Source: Pseudomonas_S sp047607345
GTDB lineage: Bacteria > Pseudomonadota > Gammaproteobacteria > Xanthomonadales > Xanthomonadaceae
Assembly: GCA_047607345.1 (NCBI GenBank)
Contig: JASGDF010000212.1
Location: 1 to 10,899, forward strand
Reading direction: 5' to 3'
Length of the DNA: 10,899 nt
A program made the position numbers and the translations under genes. Position 1 is the first letter of the stretch. The number at the start of each line of letters is the position of its first letter. Under the pieces are notes generated by a model. The model searched no databases, was not told where the DNA came from, and was given only the letters and a program-made list of their open reading frames with translations. Positions 1 through 5,904 of this stretch are shown piece after piece.

Positions 1-916
1 CCTGCTTCGCCCGCCGCCGCACCCGCGCCGGCAGCTCGCGCAGCGCGCCGCGGGCGAAGCGCCGCTCGATGCGGATCTGCAGCAGCGACAGCCCGGTCAG
101 GATCACCAGGTACCAGACCGTGGCGACCATCAGCAGCGGCACCACCTCCAGGTTGCGCCGGTAGATCACCTGGATGGTGTAGAACAGTTCCGGCAGCGCC
201 AGCACGTACACCACCGAGGTGGCCTTGGCCAGGTCGATGATGTCGTTGAAGGCGCCCGGCAGGATCGTGCGCATCGCCTGCGGCAGCACGATCCGGCGCA
301 CCTGGCGCGCGCGCGGCAGGCCCAGCGCGGCGGCGGCCTCGAACTGGCCCTGGTCCACCGACAGGATGCCGCCGCGGATGATTTCGGCCGAGAACGCGGC
401 CTGGTTGAGCGCCAGCCCCAGCACCGCGGCCACGAACTGGTTGATCAGCTGGGTGGTCGGCCAGGACGCCAGCACCGCGTCGGTGAACGGCACCCGCAGC
501 TCGATGGTCGCGTACAGATAGCCCAGGTTGTTGAGCAACAGCAGCAGCACCAGCAGCGGGATCGAGCGGAACAGCCACACATAGCCCCACGACACCCCGG
601 CCAACAGCGGCGAGCCGGATACCCGCGCCAGCGCCAGCGCGGTGCCCACCGCGAAGCCGATCACGGTGCCGAGCGCGGTCAGCAGCAGGGTGCGGCCCAG
701 GCCTTCCAGCACCGGCGCGGCGAAGAACCACTCGGCGAACACGTCCCAGCCCCAGCGCGGGTTGCCCAGCACCGATTGCAGCACCGCCAGGATGATCGCG
801 ATCGCCAGCACGGTGCCGAGCGCCTGGCCCGGATGCCGGGCCGGCACCACCCGCAGCGCGGCCGGGTCGCGCGCGTCGGCGCCGCGGCCGAGCTTGGGCA
901 GGCTCTGGCTGCTCAT
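1..916 (-). CDS. Polar amino-acid ABC transporter permease (HisM/GlnP type), 3' end missing
   Basis: Inner-membrane permease of an ABC importer in the His/Glu/Gln/Arg/cystine family (BPD_transp_1 fold). The window holds 305 codons from the ATG at 916 with no stop, so the C-terminus lies beyond the left edge. Several hydrophobic segments are visible, the first around residues 34-49. The cytoplasmic EAA loop that docks the ATPase is clear near residues 193-212 (EAAAALGLPRARQV, then RIVLPQA). The last visible segment is rich in Arg, so the end is probably near. The start overlaps the stop of the acetyltransferase gene as ATGA, which fixes the start and implies translational coupling. In the B. 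subtilis ytm and yxe operons the equivalents are TcyL/TcyM and YxeN, importers of cystine and S-modified cysteines. I infer a sulfur amino-acid substrate here. Ligand-binding protein and ATPase genes are expected further left. The family call is firm; the substrate is inferred. Confidence 0.93.
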   Translation of the reverse strand, partial: MSSQSLPKLGRGADARDPAALRVVPARHPGQALGTVLAIAIILAVLQSVLGNPRWGWDVFAEWFFAAPVLEGLGRTLLLTALGTVIGFAVGTALALARVSGSPLLAGVSWGYVWLFRSIPLLVLLLLLNNLGYLYATIELRVPFTDAVLASWPTTQLINQFVAAVLGLALNQAAFSAEIIRGGILSVDQGQFEAAAALGLPRARQVRRIVLPQAMRTILPGAFNDIIDLAKATSVVYVLALPELFYTIQVIYRRNLEVVPLLMVATVWYLVILTGLSLLQIRIERRFARGALRELPARVRRRAKQ

Positions 917-1473
917 CGCAGCTGCGCCCTCGGCGCTTCGGTATTCGGGACCGGCCGTGGCACCGGCAGGTCCAGGCGCTTCTCGAACGGCAGGTGCACC
1001 ACCGTCTCCGGATCGGCCGCCAGGTCGAACAGCGCGGTGTAGCCGTTGCTCAGGTACAGCCCGACCGCCTCGGGCTGGCGGAAGCCGGTGGTCAGGTAGA
1101 CGCGCGCATAGCCCTGGCGCGCGGCCTGCGCCTCCAGCTCGGCCAGCACCCGCCGCGCGATGCCCTGGCGGCGCAGCGCGGGGTCGGTCCAGATCCGCTT
1201 GAACTCGGTGGTGCCCGCATCGCGATGGCGCATGAAGGCGCCGCCACCGATCGCCCGGCCCTCGCGCAGCAGCAGCAGGAACGCGCCGTGCGGCGCCGCG
1301 AACGCCTCGGCCGGGTAGCGCTCCAACTCGTCGCGGGCGTTGCCGCCGATGCGCGCGATCACATCGCGGTAGCGCTCGCCGTATTCGTGCTCCAGGCCGT
1401 CGAACAGCGGCCGCGCCAGCGGGTCGTGCACCGAGGTGTAGAGGAAGCGTTCGTTCACGGCCGGCTCGCTCAT
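913..1473 (-). CDS. GNAT family N-acetyltransferase, probably acting on S-substituted cysteine
   Basis: A 186-residue cytoplasmic acetyl-CoA-dependent acetyltransferase. The acetyl-CoA pyrophosphate-binding motif A is seen at residues 101-106 (RRQGIA, matching Q/R-x-x-G-x-A) at the start of the long helix. It is followed by the usual strand and a late AVGLYLSNGY segment near residues 136-145, typical of GNAT motif B. The start at 1473 overlaps the amidohydrolase stop as ATGA, and its own stop overlaps the permease start the same way, so three genes are translationally coupled. In B. subtilis, GNATs of the same setting (YtmI, YxeL) N-acetylate S-(2-succino)cysteine or related S-alkylcysteines before oxidative cleavage. 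By context this gene should do the same. Family membership is clear; the substrate is inferred from neighbours. Confidence 0.92.
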   Translation of the reverse strand: MSEPAVNERFLYTSVHDPLARPLFDGLEHEYGERYRDVIARIGGNARDELERYPAEAFAAPHGAFLLLLREGRAIGGGAFMRHRDAGTTEFKRIWTDPALRRQGIARRVLAELEAQAARQGYARVYLTTGFRQPEAVGLYLSNGYTALFDLAADPETVVHLPFEKRLDLPVPRPVPNTEAPRAQLR

Positions 1474-2681
1474 GCCGGCGCCTGCTCCGGTTCGGCCAGG
1501 AAGCGCTCGGCCAGCCGCGCCCAGTAGCTGGCGGCCGGGGCGATCACCGCATCGTCGAACACGTAGCGCGGGCTGTGCAGCGAGGCGCTGTCGCCGTTGC
1601 CGACGAACACGAAGCTGCCCGGCCGGCGTTGCAGCAGGAACGCGAAGTCCTCGCTGGCGGTGCGCGGCGCCAGTCCCGGCACCACCCCGTCCTCGCCGAA
1701 CAGATCCAGCGCGACGCGGCGCGCGAACGCGGTCTCGGCGGCGTGGTTGATCACGCTGGGAAAGCCCAGCGGGAAGTCGATCTCGACCCCGGCGCCGAAG
1801 CCGGCGGCGATCGACTCGGCCAGCGCCGGGATGCGCGCGCGCAGCGCCTGGCGCACCTCCGGCAGGAACGCGCGCGCGGTCAGCTTCAGCTCGACGCTGT
1901 CGGGGATCACGTTGGCGGCCTGGCCGCCGTGGATCGCGCCGACCGTGACCACCGCCATCTCGCGCGGGTCGACGTTGCGCGAGACCAGGCTCTGCAAGGC
2001 GGTGATGATGTGCGCGGCGGCCAGCACCGGATCGACCCCGGTATGCGGCTCGGCGCCGTGCCCGCCCTTGCCGGTGACGTTGATCCTGGCCCAGTCCACC
2101 GAGGCCATCGCCGGGCCCTCGACGAAACCGAAGCGCCCGGCCGGCACCCCCGGCCAGTTGTGCAGGCCGAAGATCGCATCGACCGGGAAGCGTTCGAACA
2201 GGCCGTCGTCGAGCATCCGGGTGGCGCCCTTGCCGATCTCCTCGGCCGGCTGGAACACCAGGTGCACGCTGCCCTCGAAGCGTCCGTGCTTGGCCAGGTA
2301 GTGCGCGGCGGCCAGCAGGATCGTGGTGTGGCCGTCGTGGCCGCAGGCATGCATCAGCCCGCGCGTGCGGCTGGCGTAGGCCAGCCCGGAATCCTCGGTG
2401 ATCGGCAGCGCGTCGAAGTCGGCGCGGATGCCGATGCTGCGCGTGCCGCTGCCGCGTCGGAGGCTGGCGACCACGCCGGTGCCGCCGATCCCGGTGGCGA
2501 CGTCGAAGCCCCAGTCCGACAGCAGCCCGGCGATGCGCGCGCTGGTGCGGTGTTCCTCGAACGCCAATTCCGGGTGCTGGTGGAAGTCGTGGCGCAGCGC
2601 GATCGCCTGCTCCTCGGCGAACGCGGCGACCTGCGGCAATACCCCGCTGGCGGGAACCCGAACCTGCGGCGCGGCGCTCAT
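1470..2681 (-). CDS. M20-family metallo-amidohydrolase (N-acyl amino acid deacylase, YxeP/YtnL-like)
   Basis: A 403-residue cytoplasmic dinuclear-metal hydrolase of peptidase family M20D (hippuricase / IAA-amino-acid hydrolase group). All expected residues are present: the HACGHDGHT motif with metal ligands Cys113 and His115, QPAEE with catalytic Glu147 and ligand Glu148, His174 in GLHNWP, and His369 in SLHSP. The lid-domain signature GKGGHGAEPH lies at 204-213. The start at 2681 is chosen because GGAG sits 8 bases upstream and the gene then begins 13 bases after the preceding stop. A longer in-frame start at 2906 would overlap the monooxygenase gene by about 210 bases and adds low-complexity sequence. 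Inferred role: removal of the N-acetyl group from N-acetylcysteine, or from the cleaved S-alkylcysteine product, as described for YxeP in the B. subtilis S-(2-succino)cysteine pathway. Homologues also act on other N-acyl amino acids. Confidence 0.94.
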   Translation of the reverse strand: MSAAPQVRVPASGVLPQVAAFAEEQAIALRHDFHQHPELAFEEHRTSARIAGLLSDWGFDVATGIGGTGVVASLRRGSGTRSIGIRADFDALPITEDSGLAYASRTRGLMHACGHDGHTTILLAAAHYLAKHGRFEGSVHLVFQPAEEIGKGATRMLDDGLFERFPVDAIFGLHNWPGVPAGRFGFVEGPAMASVDWARINVTGKGGHGAEPHTGVDPVLAAAHIITALQSLVSRNVDPREMAVVTVGAIHGGQAANVIPDSVELKLTARAFLPEVRQALRARIPALAESIAAGFGAGVEIDFPLGFPSVINHAAETAFARRVALDLFGEDGVVPGLAPRTASEDFAFLLQRRPGSFVFVGNGDSASLHSPRYVFDDAVIAPAASYWARLAERFLAEPEQAPA

Positions 2682-2694
2682 CGCGATCGCTCCA

Positions 2695-4041
2695 TCAGCC
2701 GGCCTTGCGCGGCGCGCCCGGCTCGGCGGCGGCATGCCGGCTGCGCTTGTACGGCAGCCCGAGGTGGTCGCGCAGGGTGCTGCCAACCAGTTCGCGCCGG
2801 TAGTAGCCGCGCGCCTCCAGCTCCGGCAGCACCAGCGCGATGAAGTCGTCCAGGCCCTGGGTCTGCACCGGGAAGCCGAGGATGAAGCCGTCGCTGGCGC
2901 CGGCATCGAACCATCGGATCAGCTCCTCGGCGACCTGCGCGCCGGTGCCGATGAACTGCGGGCGCGGGCTGACCGACTCCTGCGCGACCTGGCGCAGGCT
3001 CAGGCCGCGCTCGCGCGCGTCGCGCTTGATCTTGTCGGTGGTGGACTTGAAGCTGTTGGCGCCGATCTCGCCCAGCTCCGGGAACGGCGCGTCCAGCGGG
3101 TATTGCGAGAAGTCGTGGTGGTCGAAGAACCGACCCAGGTAGGCCAGCGCCTCGTCGATGTCGGCCAGCGCGGCGATCTGCTGGTACTTGGCCTCGGCCT
3201 CCTCGGCGCTGCGCCCGACGATCGGGCCGATGCCGGGGAAGATCTTCACGTCGCTGGCGCTGCGCCCGTGCGCGAGCGCGGCGTTCTTGACCTTCTGGGT
3301 GAAGGCGCGGGTCTCCTCCAGCGACGGCGAGTGGGTGAACACCGCGTCGGCGTACTTGCCGGCCAGGCCGATGCCGTCCTCGGAGGAACCGGCCTGGAAG
3401 ATCACCGGCTGGCCCTGCGGCGAGCGCTGGATGTTGAGCGGCCCTTCGACCTGGAAGAAGCGGCCCTTGTGGTCGAGCCGGCGGAACTTGGCCTTGTCGA
3501 AGAACGTGCCGCTGGCGCGGTCGCGCACGAACGCGTCCTCGTCCCACGAATCCCACAGACCCTGCGCAACCTCCAGGTATTCGTCGGCGATCTTGTAGCG
3601 CAACGCATGGTCCGGGTGCGCGCGACCGTAGTTGCGGCCCGAGCCCTCCAGCGGCGAGGTCACCACGTTCCAGCCGGCGCGCCCGCCGCTGATCAGGTCC
3701 AGCGAGGCGAACTGGCGCGCGACCGTGAACGGGTCGCTGTAGGAGGTGGACAGGGTGCCGGCCAGGCCGATCTTGGAGGTCGCGGTGGCCAGCGCCGACA
3801 GGATCGTCAGCGGCTCGAAGCGGTTGAGGAAGTGCGGGATCGACTTCTCGTTGATGTACAGCCCGTCGGCGACGAACGCGAAGGCGATGCCGTTGGCCTC
3901 GGCCTTGCGCGCGATGTCGATGAAGAACTTCAGGTTGACGCTGGCGTCGGCCGGGTTGGACGGGTGCTTCCAGGCGTTCATGTGGCCGCCGGGGCCGTGC
4001 AGCATGAGGCCGAAGGGAATCGGGCGCGGTGCGGTGCTCAT
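2695..4041 (-). CDS. NtaA/SnaA/DszA-family FMN-dependent monooxygenase (YtnJ/YxeK-like)
   Basis: A 448-residue flavin monooxygenase of the bacterial luciferase superfamily, in the NtaA/SnaA/DszA group that oxidises nitrilotriacetate, pristinamycin precursors, dibenzothiophene sulfone and S-alkylcysteines using reduced FMN and O2. Visible family landmarks are the N-terminal FGLMLHGPGGH, the ISGGRAGWNVVTS stretch at 117-129, the HKGRFFQVEGPLN segment near 191-203, and FQAGSSEDG at 215-223. Length fits the family (about 440-450). The start at 4041 has AGGA 7 bases upstream and overlaps the stop of the small ORF as ATGA. B. subtilis YtnJ (CmoJ) and YxeK cleave the C-S bond of N-acetylated S-alkylcysteines in operons with this gene content, so the same reaction is inferred. 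No flavin reductase gene is in the window, so reduced FMN must come from elsewhere. An alternative role in sulfone or aminopolycarboxylate oxidation is less likely given the GNAT and deacylase partners. Confidence 0.93.
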   Translation of the reverse strand: MSTAPRPIPFGLMLHGPGGHMNAWKHPSNPADASVNLKFFIDIARKAEANGIAFAFVADGLYINEKSIPHFLNRFEPLTILSALATATSKIGLAGTLSTSYSDPFTVARQFASLDLISGGRAGWNVVTSPLEGSGRNYGRAHPDHALRYKIADEYLEVAQGLWDSWDEDAFVRDRASGTFFDKAKFRRLDHKGRFFQVEGPLNIQRSPQGQPVIFQAGSSEDGIGLAGKYADAVFTHSPSLEETRAFTQKVKNAALAHGRSASDVKIFPGIGPIVGRSAEEAEAKYQQIAALADIDEALAYLGRFFDHHDFSQYPLDAPFPELGEIGANSFKSTTDKIKRDARERGLSLRQVAQESVSPRPQFIGTGAQVAEELIRWFDAGASDGFILGFPVQTQGLDDFIALVLPELEARGYYRRELVGSTLRDHLGLPYKRSRHAAAEPGAPRKAG

Positions 4042-4172
4042 CGGAAGGTCCTGGTGGATTCGGAGGGAGCGGCGGGCGAGGCAACCGGCGCGAGCACCGG
4101 GCGCTCAGGGTTGCTGCGCGGAGATGCCGCGCAACGCGTTGCCTGCGAAGGCATCGATGCGTGCCGGTTCAT
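4039..4172 (-). CDS. Candidate small ORF (44 codons) linking the two monooxygenase genes
   Basis: A short reading frame with ATG at 4172-4170 and TGA at 4041-4039. It fills the only sizeable gap inside the operon. Its ATG overlaps the TGA of the luciferase-like gene (ATGA), its TGA overlaps the ATG of the next monooxygenase (again ATGA), and a strong GGAGG lies 4 bases upstream. The predicted peptide begins MNRHASMPSQATRCAASP and is rich in Ala, Pro, Ser and Arg, with a single Cys and no membrane segment or signal peptide. Third-position GC is about 75%, lower than the neighbouring genes, which argues for weak coding constraint or recent origin. It could be a real microprotein, a leader-like coupling peptide whose translation carries ribosomes to the monooxygenase start, or a chance frame. 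I recognise no family. Confidence 0.45.
4115..4142 (-). repeat. Hairpin plus overlapping 12-bp palindrome inside the small ORF
   Basis: Bases 4115-4133 form a perfect 7-bp stem (TGCGCGG / CCGCGCA) with a 5-base loop. Bases 4131-4142 are a perfect 12-bp palindrome, GCAACGCGTTGC. The two overlap by three bases, so the RNA could not form both fully at once. No T-run follows, so this is not an ordinary terminator. It may be an mRNA structure affecting coupling or decay between the two monooxygenase genes, or only a product of high GC. Confidence 0.35.
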
Positions 4173-5173
4173 GCCGCCTCCACCGCGCGCGGCGCGGGCG
4201 CGAGCAGTTCCAGCGAGATCCGCCGCGCCTGCGGGTCGGCCACCGGCGCGTCGAGCACGAACTCCTCGACGCCGAAGCGGCGGTGCAGCAGGTCGAGCTG
4301 GCCGCGCACGTACTCGGCGTCGCCGGACAGCACGCCGGGGCGGGTCTCCTCGATCCGGTAGTCGCTGACCCCGGCCTGGCGCGCGTACTCGGCGGCCTGC
4401 TCGGGACTGCCCAGATTGACGGTCTGGCCCGGCCCCAGGTGCAGCTTGTACAGGCGCAGCGCGCTGACCTGGCGCGTGGCCTCCTCGCTGCTGCGCGCGG
4501 CGAAGGCGATCACCGCCAGCAGCGGCGCCAGCGTGCTGGCGCGGCGATAGGCCTCGAACGCGCGCTCGATGTGGGCGTGGTCGCCGTCGAAGTGGCCGGC
4601 GTAGACGAAGCGCCAGCCCAGCCGCGCGGCCAGTTCGGCGCTTTCCGGGCTGGCGCCGAGCAGCAGGCGCTGCGCGCCCTGTCCCGGCGCCGGCAGCGGC
4701 GTGGCGCTGGCGTCGGCGTGGCGGTGCCCGTCCGGCAAGCTGCCGGACAGGAAGCCGTCCAGGTCGAGCAGCTGCTCGGTGAAATCCAGTGGGCGCTCGC
4801 GGCCGTGGGCGAGCGCGCGGGTGGAGGCGAGCAGTCCGCCCGGCGCCTTGCCCACGCCCAGATCGACCCGGTCCGGGGCCAGGTTGGCGAGCAGGTTGAA
4901 CACCTCGGCGACCTTGTACGGCGCGTAGTGGCGCAGCATCACCCCGCCGGTGCCGACCCGGATCCGCGAGGTCTGCGCCAGCACATAGGCGGCCAGCACC
5001 TCCGGCGCCGGGCTGGCCAGCTGCGGGGTGGCGTGGTGCTCGGCGAACCAGTAGCGGTGGTAGCCCAGCCGTTCGGCCTGCTGCGCCAGCGCAACGCTGT
5101 CGCGCAGCGCCTGCGCGGCGCTGCCACCTTCGGGGATGTAGCTCTTGTCGAGGATGCTGAGCTGGTAGGGCAT
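4169..5173 (-). CDS. MsnO8-type luciferase-like flavin-dependent monooxygenase (YtmO-like)
   Basis: A 334-residue member of the LLM class of flavin-dependent oxidoreductases. The N-terminal half shows the RYWFAEHHATP motif near residues 40-50, followed by GTGGVMLRHYAPYKVAE around 75-90 and DRVDLGVGKAPGG around 101-113; these mark the MsnO8-like branch. Length fits the family (about 330). The start at 5173 gives a normal N-terminus; the upstream Shine-Dalgarno match is poor and the gene lies 49 bases after the DUF3088 stop. B. subtilis YtmO (CmoO) is a protein of this type encoded beside YtnJ in the ytmI sulfur-salvage operon. Two different flavin monooxygenases in one operon suggest either two oxidation steps or two substrate classes. 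The exact reaction is unknown. Confidence 0.92.
   Translation of the reverse strand: MPYQLSILDKSYIPEGGSAAQALRDSVALAQQAERLGYHRYWFAEHHATPQLASPAPEVLAAYVLAQTSRIRVGTGGVMLRHYAPYKVAEVFNLLANLAPDRVDLGVGKAPGGLLASTRALAHGRERPLDFTEQLLDLDGFLSGSLPDGHRHADASATPLPAPGQGAQRLLLGASPESAELAARLGWRFVYAGHFDGDHAHIERAFEAYRRASTLAPLLAVIAFAARSSEEATRQVSALRLYKLHLGPGQTVNLGSPEQAAEYARQAGVSDYRIEETRPGVLSGDAEYVRGQLDLLHRRFGVEEFVLDAPVADPQARRISLELLAPAPRAVEAA
4177..4181 (-). promoter_or_regulatory. Strong ribosome binding site for the small ORF
   Basis: GGAGG on the minus strand, 4 bases before the ATG at 4172. It is the best Shine-Dalgarno match seen in front of any gene of this operon and lies inside the last codons of the luciferase-like gene. 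No other start codon nearby would use it, which is the main support for translation of the small ORF. Confidence 0.5.
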
Positions 5174-5222
5174 GGTCGGCTACCGGTAGGATCGGGGCGT
5201 ATGCGAACGGATCGGCATGGGG

Positions 5223-5585
5223 TCACGGATGCGGCTGCGGGATCCCGTACAGCTCGCCGAGCGTGGCCAGGATGCGGTCGCTGCCGGATACGTACTGGCG
5301 GGTTTCGTGCTCGCCGCTGGCATGCTCGCTGCGCAGCTCAGCCGGCAGCACCAGCTTGGGCAGCGACTGGTCGCCCTCGCCGACCACGCCGATGACCTCG
5401 CGGCGCGGGCGCGGGAAACCGACGTGGCGTACGTCCAACCGCTCGCGCAGCCCCGGGACGCTGGCGAGCGCGCCTTCGAGCAGCAGACTGTGGCGACAGA
5501 AGAAGCGTTGCCCATGGAGATCGGGGTCTTCGAAATCTTGTTCCAGCAGGAAAAGGATCGGTTTGGAAATCTTCGGGTCCGACAT
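5223..5585 (-). CDS. DUF3088 family protein, possible thioredoxin-fold redox partner
   Basis: A 120-residue cytoplasmic protein and the first gene of the operon. I recognise the DUF3088 pattern: an N-terminal strand ILFLLEQDFEDP, then GQRFFCRHSLLLEG, the PRPRREVIGVVGE stretch, and QSLPKLVL. The layout resembles a small thioredoxin fold. Cys30-Arg-His-Ser33 sits where the redox CxxC/CxxS motif would be, before a helix, and Pro76 in SLPKLVL sits where the conserved cis-proline would be. This fold assignment is inference. The B. subtilis ytm operon carries a glutaredoxin-like gene, ytnI, beside ytmO and ytnJ, and this gene may take its place. The start ATG at 5585 has no clear Shine-Dalgarno sequence; a leader of roughly 120 bases is likely. 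Confidence 0.82.
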   Translation of the reverse strand: MSDPKISKPILFLLEQDFEDPDLHGQRFFCRHSLLLEGALASVPGLRERLDVRHVGFPRPRREVIGVVGEGDQSLPKLVLPAELRSEHASGEHETRQYVSGSDRILATLGELYGIPQPHP

Positions 5586-5614
5586 GAGGGGCCATGGCGT
5601 GCGTTGGGAAACGG

Positions 5615-5639
5615 AAAAGCCACGGAGGATGTCCGTGCT
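5615..5639 (-). promoter_or_regulatory. Leader hairpin followed by a short T-run upstream of the DUF3088 gene
   Basis: On the minus strand, AGCACGGA (5639-5632) can pair with TCCGTGGCT (5626-5618) with one bulged G and a 5-base loop, followed immediately by TTT. It sits about 30-50 bases before the start codon, inside the probable 5' leader. It looks like a weak intrinsic terminator or attenuator, but the T-run is short. Confidence 0.3.
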
Positions 5640-5716
5640 GGGTTGAGGCCATCGTAGGTAAGGTGGCCACCGCGTCCGCGCCGGAACTCGACAATGTCCG
5701 GTCAGATCCAGCCAGC

Positions 5717-5745
5717 AAAATACCCGTAGGGAATAACGAAACTCC
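5717..5745 (-). promoter_or_regulatory. Candidate promoter of the sulfur operon
   Basis: On the minus strand a TATTTT -10-like hexamer (5722-5717) lies 17 bases downstream of GGAGTT (5745-5740), a poor -35. This pattern is typical of an activator-dependent promoter. The -35 overlaps the ATAAC/GTTAT inverted repeat. It would give a leader of about 125 bases to the DUF3088 start. Confidence 0.3.
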
Positions 5746-5755
5746 GGTTGGTTAT
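5733..5755. promoter_or_regulatory. Inverted repeat ATAAC-N13-GTTAT, candidate LysR-type operator
   Basis: Perfect ATAAC (5733-5737) and GTTAT (5751-5755) half-sites separated by 13 bases, with a second imperfect symmetry inside (AAC-TCCG-GTT). The centre is about 160 bases from both divergent start codons. Flanking AT content is well above local average. The form and position suit a LysR-type regulator such as CysB/Cbl or an YtlI-like activator, but no regulator gene is in the window and the assignment is inference. Confidence 0.4.
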
Positions 5756-5793
5756 CGGACGTCCCGGGGCGGCGTGCGCCGGTGTTCGGCGTT

Positions 5794-5841
5794 GATCGCC
5801 ATTAACCATTTCGATGGCGCGATCCGCCCGCACGATGGCGC
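5794..5841 (+). promoter_or_regulatory. Candidate operator: CGCCAT-N11-ATGGCG and a CGATGGCGC direct repeat
   Basis: CGCCAT (5797-5802) and ATGGCG (5814-5819) form a perfect inverted repeat with an 11-base spacer. Allowing two unpaired bases it extends to GATC on the left and ATC on the right. CGATGGCGC occurs at 5812-5820 and again at 5833-5841, 21 bases apart, or two helical turns. The group lies 64-111 bases before the GH3 start, a usual place for a repressor or activator site. Confidence 0.33.
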
Positions 5842-5904
5842 CAATCGCCGTGTCCGGCCCGGCGCAGCTTGCGATCATGCCGCTCCACCGACACGGACCC
5901 TGCC

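Larger units (their letters stand above)
5586..5904. other. Divergent intergenic region between the sulfur operon and the GH3 locus
   Basis: A 319-base gap with no convincing gene on either strand; reading frames crossing it are short and have no recognisable family. It must hold the promoters of both divergent transcription units. AT-rich islands (about 5715-5740 and 5800-5812) stand out against a GC-rich background, and the inverted and direct repeats listed separately lie here. Confidence 0.75.

Noticed and set aside
2682..2906. Upstream in-frame start for the M20 amidohydrolase
   Set aside because: It would overlap the monooxygenase gene by about 210 bases with low-complexity sequence. 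The ATG at 2681 has GGAG 8 bases upstream and matches the family's usual N-terminus.
5180..5222. 12-codon frame in the gap between the DUF3088 and LLM genes
   Set aside because: It has no Shine-Dalgarno sequence, is very short and shows no overlap-style coupling at its end; probably chance.
1575..5395. Long plus-strand frames across the sulfur operon (422 to 656 codons)
   Set aside because: They lie opposite the M20, monooxygenase and LLM genes, show only Arg/Ala/Gly-rich composition, and run across several real gene boundaries.
5869..5904. TTG start giving a 12-residue longer GH3 protein
   Set aside because: The ATG at 5905 gives a normal signal peptide and has a weak Shine-Dalgarno sequence; the extension would bury the signal peptide further in.
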